A stretch of 64,000 nucleotides of DNA from Zavarzinella formosa DSM 19928 (lineage in GTDB: Bacteria; Planctomycetota; Planctomycetia; Gemmatales; Gemmataceae). Shown piece after piece: positions 18,076-27,442 of this stretch. Position numbers and translations under genes: made by a program. The notes under the pieces were generated by a model. It ran no database searches and was not told the origin of the DNA. It saw nothing but the letters and a program-made list of their open reading frames with translations. Within the stretch, counting starts at the first letter, position 1, and each line of letters opens with the position of its first letter. The stretch lies in assembly GCF_000255705.1 (NCBI RefSeq), contig NZ_JH636446.1, forward strand, positions 144,544 to 208,543, read 5' to 3'.

Positions 18076-19749
18076 ATGTTTACGTACTTGCGGCATGTGC
18101 TTTGGGTGGCGGTTCTGTTGGTTCTTGGCGGGATCGCCCCGGCCCAGGAGGCCACTTACGATCTGGTCATTCGAGGCGGCAAGATCGTGGATGGCACGGG
18201 GAATCCGTGGTTTGTCGGCGATGTCGCCATTCGCGGGGACAAGATCGTGGCCGTCGGGAGCGTGCCTGCCAAATCGGGGAAGCGGGAGATCGATGCGAAG
18301 GGCCTCGTCGTGTCGCCGGGCTTCATCGATATTCATTCGCATTCGGATTATCTGTTGCTTGAAGACGGCAACGCCCCGAGCAAGATCCGGCAAGGAGTGA
18401 CGACCGAAGTGCTGGGCGAAGGATCGTCGGTCGCCCCGAATCGCGGCGAACTCACCCCCAAGATGACCGGCGACGGGCCCCAACCACGGTTCGCCCGGCT
18501 GGCTGATTACTTCGACAAACTTGAACGCTCCGGCGTGGCCGTCAATGTGGCCTCTTATGTCGGCATGGACAACATCTGGCAAAGCGTGATGGGCCATTCG
18601 TTCGACCGCCCGACGGCCGAGCAATTCGCCAAAATGCGAGAGATTACCGAAGAGGCAATGAAGGATGGTGCCTTCGGCATGTCCAGCCTGCTGGCGATGC
18701 CCCCCGGTTCGTTGACCACGACCGAGGACATCATCGAGCTTTGCAAGGTGGTGGCTAAACACCGGGGCATTTTCTCTTCGCATAATCGCAACGAGGGGAC
18801 CGGCATTTTGGAGGCCGTCAAGGAGTGTATCACCATCGGCGAAAAAGCCGGACTGCCGGTGGACATCATCCATCTAAAGATCGCCGATCAAAAACTGTGG
18901 GGCCGGATGAACGAAGTGGTGGCGCTCATCGAGACCGCCCGCCAGCGCGGCGTGAACGTGCAGGCCAATGTCTACCCGTATACACGCGGAAACAACAATC
19001 TGGCCAGCATCATTCCCCCGTGGGCGCACGAGGGGGGAACCCCGAAGATGCTGGCCCGGTTGAAGGAAACCGAGCAACGCGAGAAGATGAAGAAGGACAT
19101 CCGGGAGGGGCTGCCGGGTTGGTACAACCATTACACCGCTGTGGGCGGCGACTGGTCCCGCATGTTGGTGAGCGGCAAAGGCCCCTATGAGGGCCTGACG
19201 ATGGATCGCGTGATCGCCTCCAAAAGCAAGGACAAAACCCCGACGCCCGACCCGCTTGATCTGCTGTTCGACATCCTGATCGAGCAAGGCGGCTCCATAC
19301 CGACCGTTTACGAACATCACACCCAGAAAGACATGACGCTGGCCCTTTCACAATCTTGGTGTTCCGTCGGTTCCGACGGCGCGGCCTACTCCACCGAGGG
19401 AGGCCTGCGGCGCGGCAATCCCCACCCGAGAAACTTCGGCACGTTCCCCCGAGTGTTGGGCGTATATGTGCGTGAAACCGGGTTGCTCAAGTTGGAAGAC
19501 GCCATCCGCAAGATGACTTCGCTAAACGCCAACAAACTCGGCATCACTGATCGCGGCTTGCTCCGGCCCGGAATGCTGGCCGATGTGACCATCTTTGACC
19601 CGAAAACCTTAATCGACAAATCCACTTATGAAAGCCCGTTCCATTACAACGAGGGCATTGAATACGTGGTCGTCAACGGCAAACTGGTGTTGGATCAAGG
19701 GAAACCGACCGGGGAAAAACCGGGACGGGCGTTGCGGCACGGAAAGTAG
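18076..19749 (+). CDS. Exported N-acyl-D-amino-acid deacylase family amidohydrolase
   Basis: 557 aa, with GGGAG 5 nt before the ATG. Signal peptide at about residues 1-24 (MFTYLRHVLWVAVLLVLGGI), then YDLVIRGGKIVDGTGNPWFV and the metal-binding FIDIHSHSDYLLL typical of D-aminoacylases. The middle contains VVAKHRGIFSSHNRNEG and HLKIADQKLWG, and the C-terminus KMTSLNANKLGITDRGLLRPGM closes the amidohydrolase composite domain. Expected reaction: zinc-dependent hydrolysis of N-acyl-D-amino acids or related D-peptides in the periplasm. Expressed alone; the gene at 20909 converges on it. Confidence 0.87.
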   Translation: MFTYLRHVLWVAVLLVLGGIAPAQEATYDLVIRGGKIVDGTGNPWFVGDVAIRGDKIVAVGSVPAKSGKREIDAKGLVVSPGFIDIHSHSDYLLLEDGNAPSKIRQGVTTEVLGEGSSVAPNRGELTPKMTGDGPQPRFARLADYFDKLERSGVAVNVASYVGMDNIWQSVMGHSFDRPTAEQFAKMREITEEAMKDGAFGMSSLLAMPPGSLTTTEDIIELCKVVAKHRGIFSSHNRNEGTGILEAVKECITIGEKAGLPVDIIHLKIADQKLWGRMNEVVALIETARQRGVNVQANVYPYTRGNNNLASIIPPWAHEGGTPKMLARLKETEQREKMKKDIREGLPGWYNHYTAVGGDWSRMLVSGKGPYEGLTMDRVIASKSKDKTPTPDPLDLLFDILIEQGGSIPTVYEHHTQKDMTLALSQSWCSVGSDGAAYSTEGGLRRGNPHPRNFGTFPRVLGVYVRETGLLKLEDAIRKMTSLNANKLGITDRGLLRPGMLADVTIFDPKTLIDKSTYESPFHYNEGIEYVVVNGKLVLDQGKPTGEKPGRALRHGK

Positions 19750-19790
19750 GATGACAAGGAGACAAGGTGACAAGGTGATAAGCCGTGTTG

Positions 19791-20909
19791 TCATTTGCCT
19801 ATCCGCCGTAATGTATATGAAAAGGCTCCGAGCAAATCTCCTCGTTTGGAGTTGTGGCATTCCTCGCATTGTTTGACGCAACGGATTGCTCCCAGCATTC
19901 GCACACCTTCGGAGGAGTTCACCACTTGAAGGTGTTCCCCCTGACGAAGTTTCTCCAAGGCGGGTGTTTCAAACTCATCCAGCGAACGGGTCGGCGCTCC
20001 CCGAAGTTCATCCATGCATGGCAGATTTTCCGAGACATAGACCACCGGATTTTCATGCGTCAGCAAGCCCGCCAGATCGAGTCGCCGAACTTCCCATTGC
20101 AAAACAGGCGCTGGCAACTCGCTGAATCGATGAGATTCAAAACCGGCCACATGACGAATATCTCTCATGTATCCGAAGGCATTGGGGTATGTGAAATCAA
20201 CGATTCCTTTGATGTGCCATTCTCGAAGTTCCTCGTTTTCAAACCGCAATAAAACAGGAGATGATCTGCCATTCGGCTGAGGAACCTCCAACAGACTCGC
20301 TGGCTGTGAAATATTAACATCGGGATGAAGTCCGGCTTTGATGTGGGTGTCGGAAGGACGGGCTCTCATTCGGGAGATGCCAAAGCCCATGCTGTCCGAG
20401 AACAAAATGGTTTTCGCTTCGTGGAGTTGAGCCAATGCTTGACGCCGGTAAATGAAACGAAGACTTTGGGTCGTGCTGATTTTTTCCTCCAAGACCTCCA
20501 ACTGATTCTCGCTATCATCTGATAATTTATTCTTGTTGAGAGACATGGCGGATGTCGGCAAGCGTGCTTCCAAAGACTGATACGGGTATCGTTCGCGGAG
20601 TTCGGCCCATTCCCGCTCTTTCTCGAATCCTTTTCTACCGATGACTCCGTAAACAAGAACGGTGACCGAGACAGAAATAATCAAGAACTGTCTTGGTGTG
20701 CCTGATGACCATCGCCAGATATAAAAGGCCGGATACACAATGAATATCTGCATGACGACTAGTGGAGCGAATACTTCGGCAAAAAATGTCAGAAAGAGGA
20801 TGACCAATCCGGTTGCACTGACCACTCCGACAGGTCTTCCGGGCCGTCTGGCTGCGTGATTGACGACCACCAGCAAAATCATTGACAAAAATAACAAGAG
20901 AATGAGCAT
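19791..20909 (-). CDS. Membrane-anchored protein with one C-terminal haem c motif
   Basis: 372 aa; GGAG lies 8 nt before ATG 20909. The first 95 residues form about three membrane segments (MLILLLFLSMILLVVVNHAA; GVVSATGLVILFLTFFAEV; FLIISVSVTVLVYGVIG). A soluble region of about 260 residues follows, without a recognised domain. Near the C-terminus, CVKQCEECHNSKRGDLLGAF has the CEECH haem c attachment motif. A single CXXCH at the extreme C-terminus of a membrane-anchored protein suggests a small exposed redox or sensor site. The family was not recognised. Confidence 0.7.
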   Translation of the reverse strand: MLILLLFLSMILLVVVNHAARRPGRPVGVVSATGLVILFLTFFAEVFAPLVVMQIFIVYPAFYIWRWSSGTPRQFLIISVSVTVLVYGVIGRKGFEKEREWAELRERYPYQSLEARLPTSAMSLNKNKLSDDSENQLEVLEEKISTTQSLRFIYRRQALAQLHEAKTILFSDSMGFGISRMRARPSDTHIKAGLHPDVNISQPASLLEVPQPNGRSSPVLLRFENEELREWHIKGIVDFTYPNAFGYMRDIRHVAGFESHRFSELPAPVLQWEVRRLDLAGLLTHENPVVYVSENLPCMDELRGAPTRSLDEFETPALEKLRQGEHLQVVNSSEGVRMLGAIRCVKQCEECHNSKRGDLLGAFSYTLRRIGK

Positions 20910-21021
20910 TTGAAAATCTCCGACAAAGTCAATGACAATGTCGGATGACTTACATTAACCACCAATTAAATTGTCCGATGGTGAGAAATTCCCGTGGTGG
21001 TCTAATGAAGTTTTCACCGTG

Positions 21022-23289
21022 TCACTTCATCTCTCGTATCCATGCCTCGATCAATTTGATCCCTTCCTCATCGACCACATTTGATGCGATATGCGGCATT
21101 CTTCCCAACCCCAACCGGGTCATCCGGTGATATAGCAATGATCGTTCGGGGGCGCCGGGGGCCAGCAGGCGGGGGTCTTTCAGGTCGAAGGCGCCGTGGG
21201 CGGGTTTGATGTCTACAGTGCCGGTGTCTTTCAAGGGCAGGGTGAACAGCAGTTGGAAGTCAGCGTTGCCGCCGCCCCATTTGCGGTGGCAATGGCTGCA
21301 ATTCGCCTGAAGATAAGCCCTCGCCCGCGAATCGAGAGAAGCGGTCGTGTCGCGGTAGTCGGCAAGTTTGGCTAGTTTGTCCGGGGTGGCGGGCAACTTG
21401 CGGTCGAACAGGCCGAGATGATCGAAGGTGGCGAGTTGGTTGGCCTTGCCGCCTTCGTAATCGTGGTCGCGGTTCATCTGGGCAGTGTTGACGCCGAGGG
21501 CGTATTTAGCCGTCACGGTGTGGCACATCGTGCACTCCGTCCGGCTCGGGAAATGCCACGTTTGCTTTCGTTCTCCCGCCGGTTCTTTGATGGTGTATGT
21601 CCGGTCCACGCCCTTCGCGTCGGCCAGTTCGGCATCGGTTTGGTCGTCGTTCCAAATGTAGGTGTAACCGTTCCAAACCTGATCGCCGACTTCTTCCGTG
21701 CCGGGCACGCGGCGAACGTGCAGGATGCGAGTTTCCAATCGGCGTTTGCTGGCAGGATTGCCCTTTTCCATTTCGAGAGAGAAGGTCTTCACCAAAACGG
21801 TGTTATCCGGGAAACGCCAGCCGGGCACGGAACCCGGCGCCGGTTGGGGATAGGTGACGGTCTCGAATTCGATCTTGCTATCGCCGGGCAGCGCCAGATA
21901 ACGCTCCTTGATCGCCCCGTCCGACCACAACTCGGAATTCACGGAATAAGGAATCACCCCGGCGGCCGGCTTCAAATCTTTCAGCGAGGCGAACAACCCT
22001 GTCTCACTCAACTTTCGCGGAAATTTGGCCTGTTCGCCCGTCGGTGCCGGAGCGGCCTCCAAGTGATAAATCGTTCCGCGAATAAAGTCTAACGCATATA
22101 CCTCGCCCTCGGCATCTTGCCCCCAAGCGACAATCCGCAAAGTGGATTTCGCCAGTTCGCGGTGGTCGGTCACTTTCTTTTCCTTCTCGTCGTATCGCAG
22201 CAACCACACGCGGCCGGTGTCGTAGTCGCCGTAGATGTAAGCGTCCTTCAAATCGGGGTGTTTTTTGCCGTGATAAACATAGCCGCCGGTGATCGAGCGG
22301 AACTCCGCGTGATTGTGTTCGACGACCGGCTTGAGAATCGGCGTCGGCCCTTTCTTGCGTTCCGGCCGGAAGGGATGCGTTCCCTCGCTGACACTCCAGC
22401 CGTAATTTCCGCCTTTTTCAATTCGGAGAACCGATTCCCACAAATCCTGGCCCACTTCACCCGCCCACAGCACGCCGGTGGCCGGGTCGTGGGCGATCTT
22501 CCATGATTGGCGAATGCCATAAGCCCACACTTCGCCGCGTGCCTCGGCGCGATCAACAAAGGGATTGTCCGCCGGGATGCGATAGCCTTTTCCAGCGTCG
22601 GCATGATCGACGTCGATTCGCAGAATCGACCCCAACAGATCGCCGATGTTTTGTCCGGTTTCCAGCGAGTCGGCGATGCCGCTGCCGTCCCCGGTTGAAA
22701 TGTATAAGTAACCGTCCGGGCCAAATCGCAGGCAACCGCCGTTGTGACCGCCGGATTTCCAAGTGAGGATTACTTTTTCCGACTTGGGATCAGCCACCAA
22801 AGCGGCCGGGTCTTTGGCCGTAAACCGGGAAATGTGGGTGCCGTCGGTTTCTTTGTCGGAAAGTGGCACATGCGAAACGTAGATATAACCATTCTTCTGG
22901 AAGTCTGGGTGAATGGCGATGCCGTACACGGTGTGGCCAACATCAAGAACGAGTTTCTTTTCGGCTTTCGCCGGGTCGGCATCGAAGGCGTAAATTTTGC
23001 CTTGGCGCTCCGCAATCAACCACATCTTCCGACCCGGCACCGCCATCAGTTCCAGCGGTTCGTCGAAAGTGAGTTTGGGATAAGTCGGTGTCAACTGATA
23101 CGGGTTCGGCGGTTCCGGCGATCCATCCACTTTGGAGGTGATCCACGGGACTCGTTTGTCGATTCCGGTGGCCTTCCTCGGTTGATCGCTGGTTTTCCCG
23201 CCTGGTTGTTCGCTGTTCGACAGCGACACGAGCAACCCGAGGATCAACGGCGGAGCCGCGAGGCAAAATGCCCGAAAGATTCGTTGCAT
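21022..23289 (-). CDS. PQQ-type sugar dehydrogenase fused to cytochrome c domains
   Basis: 755 aa with an N-terminal signal (MQRIFRAFCLAAPPLILGLL). Residues about 60-430 form a glucose/sorbosone dehydrogenase-like propeller: LELMAVPGRKMWLIAERQGK, GIAIHPDFQKNGYIYVSH, GHNGGCLRFGPDGYLYISTG, then GGNYGWSVSEG and YVYHGKKHPDLKDAYIYGD. The C-terminal part has two haem c motifs, CTMCH and CSHCH, in the planctomycete arrangement (RAYLQANCSHCHRKWGGGN, ending RMPHIASNVVDEEGIKLIEA). It is expected to oxidise a sugar or alcohol in the periplasm and pass electrons to its own haems. PQQ dependence is a family inference; no pqq genes lie in the window. Confidence 0.87.
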   Translation of the reverse strand: MQRIFRAFCLAAPPLILGLLVSLSNSEQPGGKTSDQPRKATGIDKRVPWITSKVDGSPEPPNPYQLTPTYPKLTFDEPLELMAVPGRKMWLIAERQGKIYAFDADPAKAEKKLVLDVGHTVYGIAIHPDFQKNGYIYVSHVPLSDKETDGTHISRFTAKDPAALVADPKSEKVILTWKSGGHNGGCLRFGPDGYLYISTGDGSGIADSLETGQNIGDLLGSILRIDVDHADAGKGYRIPADNPFVDRAEARGEVWAYGIRQSWKIAHDPATGVLWAGEVGQDLWESVLRIEKGGNYGWSVSEGTHPFRPERKKGPTPILKPVVEHNHAEFRSITGGYVYHGKKHPDLKDAYIYGDYDTGRVWLLRYDEKEKKVTDHRELAKSTLRIVAWGQDAEGEVYALDFIRGTIYHLEAAPAPTGEQAKFPRKLSETGLFASLKDLKPAAGVIPYSVNSELWSDGAIKERYLALPGDSKIEFETVTYPQPAPGSVPGWRFPDNTVLVKTFSLEMEKGNPASKRRLETRILHVRRVPGTEEVGDQVWNGYTYIWNDDQTDAELADAKGVDRTYTIKEPAGERKQTWHFPSRTECTMCHTVTAKYALGVNTAQMNRDHDYEGGKANQLATFDHLGLFDRKLPATPDKLAKLADYRDTTASLDSRARAYLQANCSHCHRKWGGGNADFQLLFTLPLKDTGTVDIKPAHGAFDLKDPRLLAPGAPERSLLYHRMTRLGLGRMPHIASNVVDEEGIKLIEAWIREMK

Positions 23290-23377
23290 GAGGAGAGATT
23301 CCGAATTGTGTTGAACAGGCCGATTCTAACGTGGAGGCGAGCGGATGCAACGAATTTTCAAAACGACGTGCGAAGTG

Positions 23378-23476
23378 ACAAAAATCGCCAGAGCCTCGTT
23401 GCGCGAACAACAGCCTGGCTGCCAAATGGGCAATGCCACCCTGTTGTTCGCGCAACGAGGCTCCGGCGATTTTTGT
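23378..23476. repeat. 36-bp inverted repeat with one mismatch
   Basis: Arm 23378-23413 pairs with 23441-23476 except for one position (A at 23390). The core is GAGCCTCGTTGCGCGAAC and the loop is 27 nt. It lies between the start of the dehydrogenase gene (23289) and the stop of the small gene at 23496, about 20 bp past that stop. Confidence 0.75.
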
Positions 23477-23495
23477 GAAAATGACTGAAATGAAA

Positions 23496-23840
23496 TTACG
23501 CCGAGATCACACTTTCCAAGGCGTCTGTCAAATCGTCGAGGCCGACGGCGGCGTCGCAACCCGCGACCGATTCGGCCCTCGCCACCAGCAACACTTCGTT
23601 TCGCTTTACTTCGATGTTCAACATGAGCGGCTTGCCGGCGACAGACTTGCCGTCGATGGTGTGCAGACCCGTCGGGCGCTCGGTGAGAATGTTCATCAGA
23701 TCATCGGCCGGAAGGACGATGCGCTCCAACTCCACATTTCCCTTGCGCTCCCGGAAGACGATCAGAACGCCCTCGCCGGATCGCGCGATCTCAACAACTC
23801 GTTCGACTCCGGTGGACTGTGACACGCCGTCGATAGCCAT
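23496..23840 (-). CDS. Small conserved-looking unknown protein
   Basis: 114 aa from ATG 23840 (MAIDGVSQSTGVERVVEIAR); GGGGAGG about 5 nt upstream decides this start over a longer frame. The composition is that of a folded alpha/beta protein with alternating hydrophobic strands (GVLIVFRERKGNVELERIVL; LMLNIEVKRNEVLLVARAE). No membrane span, signal or known motif. It is third in a minus-strand row after the 77-aa and 698-aa genes, 111 bp downstream of the latter. Confidence 0.65.
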   Translation of the reverse strand: MAIDGVSQSTGVERVVEIARSGEGVLIVFRERKGNVELERIVLPADDLMNILTERPTGLHTIDGKSVAGKPLMLNIEVKRNEVLLVARAESVAGCDAAVGLDDLTDALESVISA

Positions 23841-23951
23841 TATTGCCTCCCCGCGATCCGACAAAAGAGAAGGGGAGTATCCTATCGGCTTCCCGAGTTC
23901 GGCATACCCCGTTCAGAAATGTTATTTGCGAGAAGAGATATTTTATCGCCA

Positions 23952-26048
23952 TCAATCCGCAATGATGACCACGCCGATCGGAGCCAGTTTTTCCCGTAGT
24001 TGATCCAGATTCGCCGGATCAATGCTGACGGCCGCAGGTCCAAGTCGCTCGCCCAACAGGGGGGCTGTGTCCGGCCATTGGCACACGCCATCGGCGACCG
24101 CCTGCGAGGCAAACTCCACCACCAACCGGGTGCGAACCGAGGCCGGCGCGCCATTGCTGCCCGCAAACAACAACCGGGCCGCCGGGGAGAGCGGTTCTCC
24201 TCCGCGGTTGACGCACCATTGTTCAAAGTCCGGCAATGTCAGCCCTTGCTCTCGCACGGCGCGGGCCGAAGCGGGAGTGATGCGATACCGGCGGTCGCCG
24301 TCTTCCGATGGCAATTGCTCGGCCAGTCTCGCCAGTTCGGCCTCCAACAACAAATCTGATGAACTGATGTCCACACCGAAAGTGACGCCGTCCTCGTCGA
24401 ACATCACACATTGTTGAGGCGGCGATTCGTAATCCCGGTTGCCGACCTGCTTGACGTGCTTGTAATCAATCTCTCCCTCGGCCAGACCAATGCGATCCGT
24501 GAGGCGAATGGTCACGAGGCCGCGAGAGACGGCTGTTTCTAGTTCGGCCGGCGTGTTGAATTCCAGCAACGTCGCGGAGGTGTGAACGGTGATGCGTTCC
24601 CGCTGGCCGGCCCATTGCCGGATGAGGTCGCCAACGTTCGGCGGCATGCCGTGGGCGCTGTGCTTTTGCAGCGTTCCGAGAATTTCGGCCAGCGTGAGAT
24701 TCGATTCCAGTCCGCGATAGACGCTTTCGGCCGTCAGCCCCAAGGTGCAGGCTGGCCCGAGCATTTTCCACTCGGCGAAGCGGGAGAGCTTGCCGATGAG
24801 GCTGGGCGTCAGTGTTTGCCGATAAGCGATCATGTCCGCATTCGGCTGAACCACCAACCCCTGATGGAAAGGGACATCCAGTTTTGGTTCCGGTGCCCCG
24901 GAAAGCAGCCAGCGGCCGACATCCGTGAGCCGGAACCACCAGCCCTCGCCATCCTCGGCGGCCTCGACCAACCGGCTTGGCAACGCCCAGCCGAAAAACA
25001 TCGCCTCCAGCCAGGACGTTCCGTCGTCGGACCCGTCCGACACCCGCGACGCCCAGAGGGGATGCTTGGGAAAGAGATAGCCGCCGATTTCGCCGGGGTG
25101 GGTCCAAATGCCCGCCGGTTGATTGGCCAGCAGCAAAATGGCGAGCATCGCCACCGTGCCCGTCGGCGAATCTTCAGCGGGCAGGTAACCCTGTTCCGGG
25201 TCCCATGTGTGCAGGAAATTAACGCCACGCCAGATGTCCGTGATGGCGGCGGGCAAAGACTCATCCCAGCGTTTCGGGAAGCCGGATGTGCGGAGTTCCC
25301 CGTTCTCGATGGTCATCACGCCCATGCCGATGGCGACTTCGAGGGCGAGGATGCCCAAGTCGGTTCCCTTCACGGGGGATTCGCTGATGCTCGTGGACAA
25401 CAGCGGGTCGGTCTGAAGCCGTTGCAGGTCGCGTTTGAACAGGGTATGGGCCTGCGTGAACCGCATCACCCCGCCGCGAAGTTGCTGCCAGAGAACACCG
25501 GCCCGGAGGAACCATTCCAATCCGTCTCCGGTGCGGATCGACTTGGCGTCGAATTTTTTTCCGGCCAGCGTCGGCAACCCGGTCGATTCCTTGATGGCGC
25601 GCTCGGCCACCGCCGGATGCACCACCACGCGGGCGGTCATTGGCATGACGCCGAGCCAATCCTCCCACTGCTTGATTTCGGGCTGGTTCGCGTTGAGGTC
25701 CGCCAGCAGAAAGCCGGTGTCCAGCAGGGTGGTCACCGGGGCAAGCCCTTCGTGATGACCAAGGCAGGCAACGATGGCGAGCAACTGCCCCACATGCCAG
25801 CGGGGTTGCCGCGTGCGGGCCAGCACGGCAAGCAGTTGCCGGGCCGATTCGGGAAGTTCCCGGACACGGCGGTCGATCACCGGGGGATTGGTGAACGTCT
25901 CGATGGTCCGTTCGATGAGTTCGTCAACCGGCCATTGATTGCGGGGTTTGAAAAGCCTCGCGGCGATGGCCCGCAAAAGGGCTTCGTCGTATTTGGCAAG
26001 CGCGGTCCTGGCGAAGTCGTCCCACGCGGTGTTCGTCGTCGTCTGCAT
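23952..26048 (-). CDS. XPB/Ssl2 helicase N-terminal-domain-like protein
   Basis: 698 aa, cytoplasmic. The region VPFHQGLVVQPNADMIAYRQ followed by LSRFAEWKMLGPACTLGLTA and LAEILGTLQKHSAHGMPPNV resembles the helicase XPB N-terminal/helicase-associated domain found as stand-alone proteins in actinobacteria and other bacteria. No Walker A or DExH motif is present, so it is not itself a helicase. The N-terminal 300 residues contain winged-helix-like stretches. It lies 18 bp after a 77-aa gene and upstream of a 114-aa gene, all in one direction. In other bacteria this domain is linked to an XPB-type helicase gene; none is seen within the window. Confidence 0.72.
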   Translation of the reverse strand: MQTTTNTAWDDFARTALAKYDEALLRAIAARLFKPRNQWPVDELIERTIETFTNPPVIDRRVRELPESARQLLAVLARTRQPRWHVGQLLAIVACLGHHEGLAPVTTLLDTGFLLADLNANQPEIKQWEDWLGVMPMTARVVVHPAVAERAIKESTGLPTLAGKKFDAKSIRTGDGLEWFLRAGVLWQQLRGGVMRFTQAHTLFKRDLQRLQTDPLLSTSISESPVKGTDLGILALEVAIGMGVMTIENGELRTSGFPKRWDESLPAAITDIWRGVNFLHTWDPEQGYLPAEDSPTGTVAMLAILLLANQPAGIWTHPGEIGGYLFPKHPLWASRVSDGSDDGTSWLEAMFFGWALPSRLVEAAEDGEGWWFRLTDVGRWLLSGAPEPKLDVPFHQGLVVQPNADMIAYRQTLTPSLIGKLSRFAEWKMLGPACTLGLTAESVYRGLESNLTLAEILGTLQKHSAHGMPPNVGDLIRQWAGQRERITVHTSATLLEFNTPAELETAVSRGLVTIRLTDRIGLAEGEIDYKHVKQVGNRDYESPPQQCVMFDEDGVTFGVDISSSDLLLEAELARLAEQLPSEDGDRRYRITPASARAVREQGLTLPDFEQWCVNRGGEPLSPAARLLFAGSNGAPASVRTRLVVEFASQAVADGVCQWPDTAPLLGERLGPAAVSIDPANLDQLREKLAPIGVVIIAD

Positions 26049-26066
26049 TCCGTATCCGGGTGGGGT

Positions 26067-26300
26067 TTAGGCGGGCCGTCCGACCACTTGGGGGGTGTGG
26101 CCGAGTCGTTTGAGTTCTTCCAGCACCAATTCCACGCGGCCGGGCCGGATGAGCAACACTCGCTCCGACAGTCGGCCAACAACTTCTTGGGCCAGTTTCT
26201 TGCGGGCAAGCAATTCCTCGGCCAGCAGGGCGTCGGCGGTCAACACCAAACAGACCCGGCGATGTAATTTCACCGGCAGGCGGGACGTCGGCTCGGTCAT
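26067..26300 (-). CDS. 77-aa unknown protein upstream of the XPB-N-like gene
   Basis: MTEPTSRLPVKLHRRVCLVL onward, basic and mostly helical by appearance (LLAEELLARKKLAQEVVGRL), ending LKRLGHTPQVVGRPA. The 18-bp gap to the 698-aa gene and common strand point to one transcript. The family was not recognised. Conserved position next to the helicase-associated protein would be the best test of a joint role. Confidence 0.6.
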   Translation of the reverse strand: MTEPTSRLPVKLHRRVCLVLTADALLAEELLARKKLAQEVVGRLSERVLLIRPGRVELVLEELKRLGHTPQVVGRPA

Positions 26301-26601
26301 TCGGCTTCCCTAAACGGGTTCGCGGGGGTGCGAAAGGATCATGATACGGAAAGCCGGGATGGAAGATGACAAGGAGGCCGGCGGGTATATCCACCGATTC
26401 TGGGGGGCCGGTTCAAATGGCGTTCTGGTAGATGTCCCATTGGCTGGGGTTTCGCACGTTGACCAGACTCGCCATCTTGCGGACGTTGCGAATGTTCCAG
26501 CGGGCTCCGCGGGCCTTCAACCGCACTCATCAGCCGACGGCGGCCGATCCTCCGGTTTTCCCATTGACGACCGCAACCGCAGACGCGGATCGGCGCCCCT
26601 T

Positions 26602-27040
26602 TGCCTGACTGGAAACACTTGTTTTCAAGGGTATTGAGATACCCATCCGGATCCTTTCGGAAGCGGCCTTGCTGCCGTCGCGTCTCCCGCCGGCTTTCCA
26701 AGTCCGCCCGGGATCTCCGCCAGTTCTCCAAGTAACTCTCTGGCAAATTCGAACCGACCCCGGGATGAATCCGGGACACCACCCGGACCGATCCTCTCAC
26801 GACCAGCCCCGGCGACGCCCGCCGCCGACCGCTCGAACGACGTTCATGACACCGATGACTTCCGGACAAATGTTCCAGGTCGTAGTTGGTTCGCGGAATG
26901 TCCCGCGAGTCGTGGCAGGCAAACAGGCCCGGCCGGTAACTCTTGGTGACTTTGGCGAAATGACGCCGTTGCGATCGCACTGAAGCCTCGGGAGCCTCCG
27001 CAGCCTCCTGTCGGATCCGGCCCGGGAAGCGTGACAATTG
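26602..27040 (-). pseudogene. Transposase C-terminal remnant (unassigned IS type)
   Basis: The frame reads AKVTKSYRPGLFACHDSRDI, PRTNYDLEHLSGSHRCHERR, ASPGLVVRGSVRVV and GRFRKDPDGYLNTLENKCFQ. The YxPGLFxCxDxxxxPRTNxDLExxxGxxRYHERRxxGR pattern is that of a transposase type common in Gemmataceae and cyanobacteria. There is no N-terminal half. Beyond it, 26420-26600 carries another degenerate fragment readable as RWNIRNVRKMASLVNVRNPS in a different frame, ending at the TGA near 26411. The open frame running through the whole area (26339-27634) is an accidental chimera of these pieces. Confidence 0.65.
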
Positions 27041-27049
27041 CCGGCGCGC

Positions 27050-27250
27050 CTTCGGCGGCTTGCCGAGGCGCATCGCAATCAGTTTCGGCTTGGCCGCGTC
27101 ATCGAGCAACTTCGGCGTTGGCGAGGTCGTCGGCTTCTTGTGAACCAGCGCCCTCCCAAAACCGTCGAGGACGAAGGTCTGCCGCACGTTCTCAACCCTC
27201 AGCGTCCGGCAGTCGACCTCCTCGCTGATCTTGGCGTCATCCCAAGCCGA
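27050..27250 (-). pseudogene. IS630-type transposase N-terminal remnant
   Basis: The translation WDDAKISEEVDCRTLRVENV, then RQTFVLDGFGRALVHKKPTT and KLLDDAAKPKLIAMRLGKPP, matches the helix-turn-helix start of IS630-family transposases (AWxDxxIxxxxxCxxxTVxxVRxRFVEEGxExAL...KLDGxxEAKLIAL). It ends abruptly at about 27050, where a different transposase begins, so the DDE catalytic domain is missing. Confidence 0.6.
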
Positions 27251-27252
27251 CC

Positions 27253-27442
27253 CGTCGGCGACAGCGCGGGCGTTGGCCGGATCGCGCGAGGCGATGGCCA
27301 CGGGATAGAACCCGGCCTGACGATACGCCATTAAATGGCAGTCCCGCATGATGAAGCCCGCTCCGGCGCAACCAATTCTCCAATCGCGGTGTCGAGGCAG
27401 GACGGGAAGATGGTTCGGCGAGAATTGGGAGAGATCCGTCAT
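27253..27442 (-). pseudogene. N-terminal stub of a Gfo/Idh/MocA oxidoreductase
   Basis: From ATG 27442: MTDLSQFSPNHLPVLPRHRD, then WRIGCAGAGFIMRDCHLMAY and RQAGFYPVAIASRDPANARA. GxxGxGFI..xCH...AYRQAGF.PVAIASR..A is the Rossmann start of a planctomycete Gfo/Idh/MocA dehydrogenase. After 64 codons the sequence turns into IS630 transposase. The ATG shares its A with the TGA of the SUKH gene (TGATG), so the intact gene was probably translationally coupled to it. Confidence 0.65.

Noticed and set aside
24582..26267. 561-codon plus-strand frame
   Set aside because: Lies opposite the XPB-N-like gene; Gly/His/Arg-rich composition typical of a high-GC shadow frame.
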